A stretch of 64,000 bases of DNA from DATFVA01 sp963832715 (GTDB lineage: Bacteria > Bacteroidota > Ignavibacteria > Ignavibacteriales > Ignavibacteriaceae): assembly GCA_963832715.1 (NCBI GenBank), contig CAWHVB010000002.1, forward strand, positions 186,001 to 250,000, given 5' to 3'. Position 1 is the stretch's first letter. Each line of letters starts with the position of its first letter. The position numbers and the translations under genes are program-made. The notes below the pieces were generated by a model. It was not told where the DNA came from. It saw only the letters and a program-made list of their open reading frames with translations, and ran no database searches. This document shows, one piece after another, positions 29,057 through 40,212 of this stretch.

Positions 29057-30685
29057 TTAATGACCAAATAACATTCTTACTATAAAGACTGCTGCTAATA
29101 TTCCGGCAATATCTGCAATAAGTCCCGCCGGAAGGGCATGTCTTGTGTTCTTAATATTAATAGCTCCGAAATAAACCGCAAGTACATAGAAGGTAGTTTC
29201 TGTACTTCCAAAAAATGTTGATACCATAATACCGATAAAAGAATCAGGTCCATGTACCTTAATAATCTCGGTCATGATGCCGAGTGAACCGCTCCCCGAC
29301 AAAGGACGCATCAGTGCCATTGGCAAAGCCTCTGCGGGCATCCCGATCAAATCGGTGAAGGGCTTGAGTATATAAGTAAGCCAGTCCATTGCTCCGCCTG
29401 CCCTGAAAATGCCTATTGCCATCAGCATTGCTACAAGATAAGGAATTATCCTGACAGCTATATTAAATCCTTCCTTAGCACCTTCAACAAACTGTTCATA
29501 TACTCTTACCTTTTTAATTGCGCCGTAACCGATAAAGAATATGATCAGCGCGGGTATTGCAACAATAGAAAGGATCTCAATAAACCTTTTGAAATATTCG
29601 GGTTTAATGAACTGAAGAGAGCCTGCAAGGAGCGTACCTATACCGGTGATTCCGGCAAGTACAATCAGGAGTATTATCGACAGGAAGAGTAAAATTCCTT
29701 TTAGGTGACTTCTTAACCAGTTTGTAAATCCGCCGGCGACAGGAAATTTTTCGAGTACCTTAGCTGCTGTTATACCCGCAATAGTAGCACATCCCGCACC
29801 GAAAATAGAAGTTCCTATTATTATCGCAGGATCGGAACTACCCGCTGCCGCTCTCACCGCGATTGCCGTAGCAGGTATAAGGGTAAGTCCTGCAGTATTA
29901 ATTGCGAGAAAGGTAACCATCGAATTTGTTGCTGTTCCCTTCTCCGGGTTAAGTTTATCCAGTTCTTCCATTGCTTTCAGTCCGAAAGGCGTTGCTGCGT
30001 TTCCCAGACCGAGCATATTAGCAGAAATGTTCATAATCATCGACCCCATCGCAGGGTGATCTGACGGAACATCCGGGAACAATCTCTTCATAACAGGTTT
30101 AAGCCATTTTGCAATTAAAGCAATCAAACCCGCTTCCTCAGCCACTTTCATTACACCGAGCCATAGTGCCATAATACCTATCAGGCCTATTGCAATGTTT
30201 ACTGCTGTGCCTGCGTAATCAAGTGCTGCATTGGTAATATCTTTTAATTTGAGAAATGAAACGGATTCAAAAATGACATCAGCTGTTAATGAAGCACCGC
30301 TGAAGTTTGTGAATGATAGTGTACCCGTTATATCATTTTCATCTCCTGCAGCTTTAGCAGTCTGCTTAAGGACATCAGGTGCTGATTTGGGAATAGTCAG
30401 AACAAATACACCTGATTTCTTCAGGGGATTGTATGTTACCCTGGCAGGAAGTTCAATCGAACTATCAATTCTTTCTGAATATAAACGGTTAAAATCTTTC
30501 TTAGCTATCTTAAATTGTGCATCATAAGTATTAGCCCGGGAAGTATCCAGCGGATTTTTAAGAATTACCTCTACGGGAAACTTTTCACCATTCCTGTATT
30601 TATCCCGACTTTGATTCGAGATATCAGTAACTAATGCTGTCCCTATACCAAGAACCAGTAAAGCAAGCCAGACATAATTCAGCAT
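29057..30685 (-). CDS. Nucleoside-recognition (SpmA-SpmB-like fusion) membrane protein, 542 aa
   Basis: An N-terminal helix (VWLALLVLGIGTALVTDI) is followed by a soluble, probably extracytoplasmic domain of about 120 residues. Two gate-type membrane halves follow. The first contains ANMLGLGNAATPFGLKAMEEL, the SpmA signature. The second contains ALPMALMRPLSGSGSLGIMTE and GSTETTFYVLAVYFGAINI, the SpmB signature. In spore formers SpmA and SpmB are separate proteins of spore core dehydration; here the fused form cannot have that role. Its transport or recognition function is unknown. The soluble insert is unusual for the family. Confidence 0.85.
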   Translation of the reverse strand: MLNYVWLALLVLGIGTALVTDISNQSRDKYRNGEKFPVEVILKNPLDTSRANTYDAQFKIAKKDFNRLYSERIDSSIELPARVTYNPLKKSGVFVLTIPKSAPDVLKQTAKAAGDENDITGTLSFTNFSGASLTADVIFESVSFLKLKDITNAALDYAGTAVNIAIGLIGIMALWLGVMKVAEEAGLIALIAKWLKPVMKRLFPDVPSDHPAMGSMIMNISANMLGLGNAATPFGLKAMEELDKLNPEKGTATNSMVTFLAINTAGLTLIPATAIAVRAAAGSSDPAIIIGTSIFGAGCATIAGITAAKVLEKFPVAGGFTNWLRSHLKGILLFLSIILLIVLAGITGIGTLLAGSLQFIKPEYFKRFIEILSIVAIPALIIFFIGYGAIKKVRVYEQFVEGAKEGFNIAVRIIPYLVAMLMAIGIFRAGGAMDWLTYILKPFTDLIGMPAEALPMALMRPLSGSGSLGIMTEIIKVHGPDSFIGIMVSTFFGSTETTFYVLAVYFGAINIKNTRHALPAGLIADIAGILAAVFIVRMLFGH

Positions 30686-30696
30686 TAAAGATCCTG

Positions 30697-31729
30697 TTAT
30701 TCAGTTACTAATATTTGATTTCTGAATGGGAAATTATGGTTACCGTTTTTGTTTGCAGCTATAATTCTTATCTCGTGTATGCCGGGTTCAACATCGTTTA
30801 GATTCAAACTCAGAATATTTGTTTCCGGGTAGAAAGTATAAGCTAAAGTTTTTACAGAATCAAATTCTGTAACTATTGATGCAGAATCAATACCTGAGCT
30901 GTCCTGCAGGCTGAACTGAAGATTTAAGTCTCCTCTCCCGAAAGTTGAATCACTGAATAAAGGTTTAATTGATGGAATGCCTGCCTTAAAATACCTGCAT
31001 AGTCCACGGAATATTCCCCATCCTTCAATTTTGTTAAATTCATCTATTGTCAGAAGTTTTTCTTCAAGATGGTGTGTATGGAATCCGCATTCAACAAGAA
31101 TCGCCGGAATTTTGGTTTCTCTTAAAACAGAAAATCCTTCGCCGGGATATATATTATAATCGGAATAAGTGCCGTCAAATGAACCGGGTCCGCCTGAGTT
31201 TCTCATTGCATAAGAAAGGTCTCTCTCTACATACCTAGCCATATCCCGTTCACATGGTTCGTATTCATAATTGGATTCTTTAGCATGGTAATACGTCGAA
31301 GTGTAATTCGTGTAATCATCTTCCTCTTTAGGGGGAGCATTATGATGAATACTTATAAACAGATCAGCACTGCTTTCATTAGCCATCTTCGATCGTTCTT
31401 TTAAGTCAACCGTTTGATCGGTCACCCTGGACATTAAAACAACAGCACCGGCTCTCTGTAAAAAGCTTCGCAGGTAAAGCGCCACGCGCAGGTTCACGTC
31501 GGCTTCAACGGCCAGACCCCTGGGAGCCTTTGTTTTTGCGGTCTGCTCCGCCGTGACCAGGATCTAAAAAGATAGTTTTACCCGAAAGGTATGGCGAGTA
31601 TTCTGATATGAATTTTTCTGCGGCAGCGGGATTTTGTAATTCGGGGGGGATATCATAATAAATCCTGTCCGAAGCTGAACATCCTGCAAAAATTAACCCC
31701 GTTAATAAAAGCAGGATATATGATCTCAC
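30697..31729 (-). CDS. N-acetylmuramoyl-L-alanine amidase lipoprotein, about 344 aa, one frameshift
   Basis: A GTG start at 31729 follows a good AGGAGGAAGG site. The signal ends in a lipobox (LIFAGC). The Amidase_3 core begins IFLDPGHGGAD with the zinc histidine. The frame then ends at 31505. The next frame carries on A-V-E-A-D-V-N-L-R-V-A, VVLMSRVTD, ADLFISIHHNAPP (second zinc histidine), AILVECGFHTH and a C-terminal beta-rich domain. Removing one G from a GGGG run near 31513 restores a single frame (QGLAVEADVNL), and the locus length is 3n+1. It cleaves the amide between muramic acid and the stem peptide in the envelope. The break is probably a sequence error. Confidence 0.78.
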
Positions 31730-31730
31730 A

Positions 31731-32189
31731 CTAAACGCCTTCCTCCTCAGCAGCCTGAATCTCCTCGGAATCTATCATGACCAGTTCTCTGGGCTGTGTA
31801 GATTTTGTCTCATTATTCTTCTTCAGTGAATACTTTGAGAGAAATTTATGTTTAATGTCATCGATTGTTTTTTTCTCGTCCACTATTTTGATGGAGCCTA
31901 AAACCGTTGCAGAGAACAGGTAATACGGATCTTCTTTGCCCCTGTTCTTCTTCAGCCTTTCATCTTTAAGTATAGTAAAACTGGCAAAGCCGTTAAACTT
32001 TATCTTCTCAAACACTTCATCATCTTTATCGAGGAAGAAATATATGTTCTTATCGAGATACAGGAATGTAGTTGTATACTGCATCGCTTTTTCACCATCA
32101 ACGTTGAAAGCGAGTATTCCCCCCGAACTATCGTTAAGTTCTTTTTCAATAATTTCGAGATCCCGTATGTATGAGATTTTTCTATGCAT
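31731..32189 (-). CDS. Pyridoxamine-5'-phosphate-oxidase-like FMN split-barrel protein, 152 aa
   Basis: The length and pattern of strands (GGILAFNVDGEKAMQYTTTFLYLDKNIYFFLD ... GFASFTILKD ... LFSATVLGSIKIVD) fit small PNPOx-like flavin-binding split barrels. No substrate is evident. The acidic C-terminus is a later addition or a flexible tail. It ends one base before the GTG of the amidase gene, and the amidase ribosome site lies in its last codons, so the two are coupled. Confidence 0.6.
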   Translation of the reverse strand: MHRKISYIRDLEIIEKELNDSSGGILAFNVDGEKAMQYTTTFLYLDKNIYFFLDKDDEVFEKIKFNGFASFTILKDERLKKNRGKEDPYYLFSATVLGSIKIVDEKKTIDDIKHKFLSKYSLKKNNETKSTQPRELVMIDSEEIQAAEEEGV

Positions 32190-32222
32190 TTGACACCATT
32201 CTGTTATCAGTAGACATTTTAT

Positions 32223-35200
32223 TTATGCCCGCCCAACTATACATTTTGAATTTAATAAAGCGAAATTACACACTTTGCAATGTGAAAGATTCTGATCAAA
32301 GTCCCTCAGCCTTATATGATTGACCATCGACCTGATTTCGTCTCCGGATTTATTTACTTCCTCCCGGCTGATAGTTTCTTTAACGTCCTCCCCCGGAAAA
32401 TTGATAAAAATTAACCTGAGTTCAAAGGATGTTAATTCTTTGAAGAAACGGCTTACAATATAGGAATAAAATTTCAATTGAGGGAAATAAAGTGACGACC
32501 GGTCACAAATTTCTTCCCTATTAATATCATCAGTTTTATAATCGATGATCACCGCCTTTGATCCGTCAATAATCAGCTTGTCTATTATCCCGTGGAGGAA
32601 ATAATCTTCCTCGTTAAGGTAGATTTCATATTCATTAAAAGATTTCTTATAAGTCAGCAGATGTTTGTAAATATCCGACTCAAATAAGTTTTTGAGATTA
32701 CCGGAAATGTCTGTTTGAAGTGCATCCAGAATGTCTGTTTGGGTTATCCGGATCTCCTCACTAATAACAGATGAAACTTCTTTTGGAGAAATTCGGGGAT
32801 TGTTCTGCTGCAGAATCCTGTGAATAATACTTCCTCTGACTTCTGCAGGTATTGTCGGGACTTTAACAGCCAGCTCCTCTGCTTTCTCTTCCTTCCTGCT
32901 GAATTCATAATTCCGGCTCTCATTCTCGCCGATCCCAAACTTATAGTTTCTGTAGTCTCTGACCAGGGAGGAAATTCCAAGATCGTACATTAAACTGTAT
33001 TTTAAGGGACATTGTTTATATGCAGCGAATTTTGTTGCCGAGATTATTTCGCCTTTTGGTGTATCTGAAGCCTCGGAAATTAACAGCATTTTTTTACGCT
33101 CATCGCCTGGCTCCGCAGCAATGTGCTTTCCGGCAGTATTCAGATGACGGACGATTTCAATTCTCTCTTCAAGTATTTCTGAAAAGTTCAGGAATTTGCC
33201 TTCTTCTGTTTTAAGGAACTGCAGCTCATCTCTTATAGTAAAATCATCCTGCGTAAAATCAATGCCTAACCCTTCCTGCAGAAGCGCCATAAAAGAACCG
33301 GATTTATATTTATCCATTTCCGGGGCGCTTACAAAGAGATAATTCTTTGCACGCGTTGCTCCGACATAGAAAAGTCTTTTTATTTCCGCGGTCTCTTTTT
33401 TTGATGATATTAAATCATAGACATTGTTGATTGGAGCCGACTGATATTCTCCGAAATAATCGCCGTCCAGCGGGACTTTGGTCAGCAGTCCGAAATTCTT
33501 ATCAGCCTGGATACCTCCTTTTTTAACTTTGTCTGAGGAAGTAACTTCATGTGAGTTGTAAAGAAACACTGCCGGGTACTCAAGTCCTTTCGCCTGGTGC
33601 AGGGTCATTACTTTTACTGAATCGGATTCATCCGCAACTGCTGCCTGCGGTTCATCTTCTGTCTCTTCTATCGATTCTTTAAGAAAGTTCACATAGTCGT
33701 ATAAAGTTTTATAACCTTTACTCTGAAAATCTATCGTCAATTTTACGAGTTTCGAGATATTTGCAGTCTCCTGGGAACCTGAAGCCTTCTGTGAAAGCAC
33801 CGGGAGATAAGGACTCTCATTCAATATCTGCCGAAGCAGCATAGGGGCGCTGTATACTCGCTGCAAGCTTAATATTCGTCTTCAGTACCTCTATAACTGC
33901 CGATATTTTATCGTCTTTTTTCTCGTACTTATTTAATTTCTGCCAGAGTGTGTCGCCTTTAACCAGCGATACTTCATAAATGATGCTGTCGGGGACATTA
34001 AAAAATGGTGAACGCAGGATACCTGTAAGCGCTGTGTTGTTTTTTGTATCAAGAAGGAATGAAAAATAATTATAAATATCATAGACAGGCTGCCGCTGGT
34101 AAAACCCCTTTCCGCCGACAATATTAAACGGAATATTTTTCTCTATAAATATTTTCTCGAGGGAGGAGAATGATTTTCTTTTTCTGACAAGTACCGCAAT
34201 ATCCTTCCAGCTGAGTTTCTTTGTGTTGCCGGTGCCATCAACAAGGGAGATTATTCTCCCGGCAACAAGTTCAGCCTCCGGTCTCCTTTCGGGCTGTTCA
34301 ACGTTATTCTTTTCTGAAGCACCTATGATAATCTCTATCAGGCTGTCCGTGTCTTCCTGCTTTGCACAGACAAGATCTGAGTGACTGACTTCATTAAAAA
34401 GCGGTTCCGGATCAGAAAACAGGCTGCGGAACAGGCGGTTAACGAAGAGGCAAATTCCCGGAGCCATCCGGAAACTATCGGGAAGGCTCAAAAGAAAATT
34501 TTCTCCGGAAGCTTCACTTATTTTTTCCTTTGTAATCCGAAAGACTTCAAGATCGGCATCACGGAACATATAAATACTCTGTTTCTCATCTCCAACCACA
34601 AATAAATTTCCCTCCTTCAGATCATCCAGAATAGGAAGAAAAATTTTGTACTGAATCTCATTGGTGTCCTGGTATTCATCGATCATAATAAATTTGAATC
34701 TTCTTGTTAATTCAGATTTAACTGACGGATCTTTTAGAAGATTTTTTGTCAGTATCAGAATATCTTCATAGTCAAGGTATCCGTTTTCCTTCTTTTTCAA
34801 ATCATATCTATCAACAGCAAGACTGAATAGCTGAAAGACTGCTTTGCCGAATTTTGCTAGTTCTGTTTCAATTTCTTTATGATTGGATGGGATATCGAGT
34901 GAGGATAGCTCACTTATATATGTCTCAGAAGCAGCTATTTCCTTATTAAGTCCTTCCCTTAAACCATTTGACAGGTATCCTGCCTTCCTGACTTCACAGC
35001 TTTTAATGAAAGCATTTTCTCTAATCGAATGAACGATCGAAATTTCTTTCTCTATGGAATTTTCCAGCCTGAAATCATTCAGGAGCTTATTTATTTCCAG
35101 GGCTCTGAAATTATCTTTCCCGGCAGCCAGGACAGTCTCATTTATGACAGAGAGAGACCGTAAAAATTCATCTTTGTTTTTACGGATAAATTTTGAAGCG

Positions 35201-35826
35201 AATTCAATAAAATCAGTGAAGAATAATTCTGCAATTTCCGGTTCACTTTTACTATAAATACTTTCCCCGATCTCAAAGATCTTCTTTCTGTCTTTTGTCA
35301 GATTTTTTAACAGAGAAGAAAATCCCGCCTTAGAACCGAATAATCTAATAAGATATTTCGTCTCCCCTGTATAGACTTTCCCCGATAAACTCTCCTTTAT
35401 TGATTCCTCAACAGCTAATTCGATGAGCTCGTCTGAAGTTATTTCATCTATCGGCTGGAAGTTGGCATCGAGACCTGCTTCTACAGGAAATAGTCGGAGT
35501 ATATCCAGGCAGAAAGAATGTATTGTGGAGATGTTAGCGGATACAAGCTGACTTCTTATTATGCCAAGGAGTTTTTTTTCTTCTTCGCTATCGGTGGTGT
35601 TGAATCTCAGTTCTGCGTATTCTGCAATTTTCTTATAAAGTTCACTGGCAGCTTTATCTGTAAAAGTTATGGCAGCAATTTTCCGCAGCGATCCTTTTTC
35701 TGAAAGGGCTATTTCAAGATAGCGGCGTGAAAGGACAAAGGTCTTCCCTGACCCGGCATTTGCAGTTAGTGAAATATGCTGATTAAAATTTAGAGCTTTC
35801 TTCTGGTGTGTTGTAAGTAAATCCAT
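32223..35826 (-). CDS. AddA/UvrD-like helicase-nuclease, about 1200 aa, one frameshift
   Basis: The upstream part (35826-33817) has Walker A TANAGSGKT (residues 21-29), RFKFIMIDEYQDTNE and other SF1A motifs. The downstream part (to 32223) has TLHQAKGLEYPAVFLYN, the GATRAKNYLFVSA motif VI, and a PD-(D/E)XK nuclease domain (KAVIIDYKTDD). Removing one C from the CCCC run near 33843 joins the frames, and the length is 3n+1. The nuclease is bracketed by a cysteine in YKQCPLKY and three in HCKVCNFALLNSKC, like the iron-sulfur nuclease of AddB, Cas4 and Dna2. The role is double-strand-break end processing. No AddB gene is adjacent. Confidence 0.8.
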
Positions 35827-35837
35827 TAATAATAATA

Positions 35838-38800
35838 CTAAGAATTTTGTTTATGCATAGGGATGGTAATTCTGAATTTAGCTCCTTTTTCTATTTTTTC
35901 TGCCAGAGTGATCGTTCCGCCTATACCCTCAATAAACCTTTTGGAGAGTTTCAATCCTATACCCATCCCTCTTTCTTTTGTTGTGTAGCCCGGTTCAAAT
36001 ATTTTTTCTCGGTGCTGCATATCTACTCCTTTACCGTTATCGTCAATTGCAATCTTATAAAAATCTTCATCTTTTTTAAGTGATAAATTTATATTCTCTG
36101 CTTCTGCCTGGATTGAATTCCTTATCATATTTAATAATAAGCCTTCTGAGCTGAAATTTATCGGCTTCTACAATGGCTTCCTTTGTTTCGGCAGTGAATG
36201 TGATCTCGACATTTTCTTCGACAAACAGATCGAGCGCATCTTTAATAACCGGAATGATATCCATTACTTCAAGCTTAAAGTTCGGCATCCGCGCGAACCG
36301 TTGAAAATTCCGATGCAATAACATTCAGGTTATCAATCTGGTTTAATACTGTCCTGGATACTTTCTCAAAAATCTCATCAAAGTTCTTGTTTTTATCTCT
36401 ATAGGATATTATTAACTGCTGAACTGCAAGCTTCATGGGAGTAAGCGGATTTTTAATCTCGTGGGCAACCTGTTTAGCCATTTCCTTCCATGCATTTTCT
36501 CTTTCCAGCTCAGCCATTTCAATTTCATTTCTTTTCGAAGTTCCTGGGTCATTGCATTGAAGCCTTCAAGGAGTTCCTTTATTTCGCCGCGTTCATTCAG
36601 ATCGAGCTGAACATTTAAGTCGCCATGTGCTACCGAGCCGGTAGCCTTGGTTAACCTCCTGATCGGTGAGGAAATTTTATTTGCAAGGATAGTGCTGATG
36701 ATTATAATCAGGAGAGTTGCAAATGAGTAAATACCGAAAAGAAAGACATCAACATCTATTGGAGAGAAGCCGAGGTGAACTTTATTGAATGCATCATTAA
36801 CGCCGATTGTCAGGTCCTGACCGGCAATGGATATCTTTTTGTAGAAAGAATCATACGTATAATTCTTCTATCTTTTCTCTTGTAAGGAATTCCCTGTAGC
36901 TGAGGTAGTTGAGATGGAAGTAGACATCTGAGTCGAGCTTCTTATCGAATAATCCCGAATCGTAATACTGGCTCCTCGAACTGTACACCTGGGCCGTATT
37001 GTCATAAACTGAAAATGAGATCCTCAATTCTTTTCCTGCATTTTCAAATGCCTGTTCAACTGATTTCTGTCCGTTGTTCTCCACCTGCGACCGCACATGG
37101 TTTTCAATGTAATTCGATCTTTCATTCAATTCATTGAACACTGCGGCCTGGCTTCTGTCGGCTACAATCTGCCTGTTATAGATAGCAAGGATGATAACCG
37201 GGATAATGGATATAACAAGGAATGCTATCAGCAATTGCGTTCTGAAGCTATATTTGAACTCCGAAAAGTAATGATGAAGAAAACAATAAATAGTATGATG
37301 ATAAAAATACTATGCACCAGAAATACCTTAAAGAAATTGAAGAGATTCCAGGAAATATGTTTTTCCACAAGGGCGACTGAAGTAATCAGCTCATTTCCGT
37401 CTTCATTTGTCCTCAGGGCATAAGTAAAATAATTCTCACCATTAAGGTTTAGTGCTCATCCAGGCTTCATTATCCTGCGAAAAAATGCATTTACAATTGG
37501 TTCATACTGATCACGGGAGGGATAGATATCACCGTAAACCTGGGTAAGTTTTGAGTTTCTGAACTCGAAGATCTTAAGCTGGCTTAAATCAAGAACAGAG
37601 TTAATTATATTCTTTTTGGATTCCAGGAAGTCGGGAATATTTCTTGCGCCCCAGTTCTGAAGGGTGAAATTCAAGAACGGTGCCTACATACCCTGAGACA
37701 ATTCCTCTGTCCTTTACCGCGAATATCCCGGCAAAGATCTTTCCCGCCGAGCTTTGATTTGAGGTAATTTCAACAATCTTCGGATTCATTTACCATTGAA
37801 TAATCGGCAAGTTTCGGCGGCAGCCGGAAATCGCTCCTTATTCCTATCCCAAATCTGCCCGTTTCCTGCATATCTTTATCGAATATCATAACAGCCGAAT
37901 TTATTGATTCCCTCTGAAGCGAACTGTTGCTCCAGATAATAAAAGCAATTGAATTGAAGTTAGTATTATCATGTAAAAGGAATTCCTCACTGTCTTCATC
38001 CTTTATTGCACCTGTAAGGGTTTCATTCAAGGAGGAAATGAAGGAGATTATCATCGGGACGATTGATTTCAAGGGCGCTTGTTTTTAATGATTCTTTTTC
38101 AAGCTGAAGATTAAAATAGTTCAGCAGGGTAATCGTTATTACAGAGGCAGCCAGCGTAGCGTATATAAAATTATATAGAGAGTTAAGTCTTCTGAAAAGT
38201 AATATAATACAGAACCAGGAATACAAGGAAAATAAAAACAGAACTAAGCGTGTAATTTATTAATGGCTCGTGCTGAAGATATATGAAGAAAAAGCCCGCT
38301 ATTTCAAATCCTGTAAAGCAGAAAAAGAAGATTATCCTCCTCTTCTTTTCATCTTCTTCGGGTAGAGAATAAAAAACAGCAGGAAATATGACAAAAGGAA
38401 AAGGATTATTGTAAGTCCGATTAGTAGTATCGCAAAGTTCATTACAAGGAATATGAAATCAGGGATAAGGTTTGCTTCCTGGAAATACCTGAGAGTTGAA
38501 TCGAATATCACACTCTTCATCGAGGCATATAGTCCCCTGAATGTCATAAAGAAAAGAAAAGCGAAAGGGATAAAAAGGGCCGCAAACAGGGAATATTTTT
38601 TATATTTAACTGATGCAGGATCCTTTATAAAATCGATTACATACAAATATGCCCGTATACTTATTATCAGTATAAAGATGGATGATATAATAAGTTCCAG
38701 CAGGAGATTTGACTATCCCCCATCCAAAAGCTGAAGAGAAGTTTGCCGGATCTACAAGAGGTCCATTAGAAAATTTGAAGGAAATCCAACTATAAAAATA

Positions 38801-39694
38801 ACCGACCTGAACAGGGAACAGTAAAAGATAAAAATGAGCAACCTTGCGGAGCGGTATTTAACAGAATTATATTCCTGCCTGAAACCGAATGCTATAAAGA
38901 ATAATGCTGCAGCGATAAGCACAGACTGAAATTCATTTGTATTATGCTGGATAGAATTAATATCAGGTATCAAGTCCCGGTTTGAAAAAACTGACCGTTC
39001 CTATTTTATTGTTCTTCGAATTTACGAGATCGAATGAATATTTCCTGCCGTCTTTGGATTTTGGAGTGAAAGGATTGTAACTAACATCAAACCTTGTCAG
39101 AAACTGATCGGATATTTCCTTAGTAAAGTTGAGTTCATTATAGAACTGGTTCTGAAGAGAGTATTCTTTTTCAATAGGAAGACTGATAAGAAAATAGAAT
39201 AAATCGTTTTCAATTTTTACTGTGTCTGTAACAGACATATAGGTTACCAGGTCGCCTGTGAAAAAATGAGTCTCTCCCAATGGGTAACTCAACGGGAATA
39301 CCTCGTCCTGCTTAACAGCAATATCCCTGTTCCATGCAATCATTTTTCCGTTGGGAGCAATTACTTCGATCGAGTAATCATTGTACATCGGGTCATTTAC
39401 GAGGTTTATCAGTGCTCCGAATGAAGAATTACCCGGACTGAGGGTAGCTTTTAATTTTTTTCTCAGACCGGAAGACAGGGAGAGAAGGTTTTCTTCCTTC
39501 TGGAGTAATATTGAATTAACAGAAGTCTCAATCTGCTGTATTTGTTCGGTGAGTTTCTCAGGCCAGTCGTTCTCAGTATAGCGTACATAAATAGGGGTTA
39601 AAATGCCCGAAATTAGAATAAGCAGCAAAATAAAAAAGACGATAGCAAAGTATTTCCTATCGCCTTCAAACATCTGAGAAATTTTAGTCGGCAT
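35838..39694 (-). pseudogene. NtrY-like sensor histidine kinase, about 1285 codons, many frameshifts
   Basis: Its start overlaps the upstream stop by one base (TAATG at 39694). Conserved protein continues across the whole span in at least eight alternating frames. It opens with a membrane helix and a large extracytoplasmic region, then has several more helices and a second sensor part. A HAMP segment (KISSPIRRLTKATG region), an H-box (QVAHEIKNPLTPMKLAVQQL) and an ATPase domain (MIRNSIQAEAENI, DDNGKGVD, GMGIGLKLSKRFIEG) follow. Reading is clean between shifts, and the junctions that can be resolved lie in runs of 2-4 identical bases. It may be intact in life. No response regulator gene is nearby. 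Confidence 0.75.
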
Positions 39695-40134
39695 TAATTA
39701 ATTGTAATCTGTGTAATCTTCCAGTTTTTTCCCGATTTCTTTAAGGCTATATACACCTGCGCCAGATCTCTTTTCCCGCGGTATTCAAACTGGTATTCCC
39801 CGGTAGCATAAGGATTATTGGAATCGGATTGAATATTTTCGAATCTGAAGGCAGTGACCCTGTAAATCTTAAAGAAATCCTCAAGTACATAATAAGCCTG
39901 GTTGGAGCTATAGTATCCGCTAATTCCGTTGGATAAACTTAAATATGTCTGGGAAGAGAAATAACGGGCTATAGATTCAACATCCTGGTTCGAAATTCCG
40001 CTGCTTATATCAGAAAATATCCTGTAGCTTTCGCTTTGTTTGCCGTTATCTTTTGAGTTAAAATTCTGAGGATAGATATAGCTGACAAAGTTCAGGCAGA
40101 ACAGGCTTAATATTATGTAAAAACTTTTCTTCAT
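39694..40134 (-). CDS. DUF4783-like secreted protein, 146 aa
   Basis: A signal peptide (…FVSYIYPQ) precedes an NTF2-like domain: IARYFSSQTYLSLSNGISGYYSS, a YYVLEDFFKIYRVTAFRFE helix and strand, then YQFEYRGKRDLAQVYIALKKSGKNWKI. This matches the small DUF4783 family of Bacteroidota-like bacteria, of unknown function. I chose the ATG at 40134 with a GGGG nearby; an upstream TTG is open. Its stop overlaps the kinase start, suggesting it is coupled to the sensor kinase. Confidence 0.7.
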   Translation of the reverse strand: MKKSFYIILSLFCLNFVSYIYPQNFNSKDNGKQSESYRIFSDISSGISNQDVESIARYFSSQTYLSLSNGISGYYSSNQAYYVLEDFFKIYRVTAFRFENIQSDSNNPYATGEYQFEYRGKRDLAQVYIALKKSGKNWKITQITIN

Positions 40135-40212
40135 TTTATTCAGCCCCAATTTAATCAATCTTACAAAGTAAATCTATAAAAACCTGTACCTGCCTGAACT
40201 TATTCAGAGCTG

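Noticed and set aside
35838..39694. A series of separate small genes in the kinase region
   Set aside because: The fragments are consecutive parts of one kinase in alternating frames, and several begin inside known motifs.
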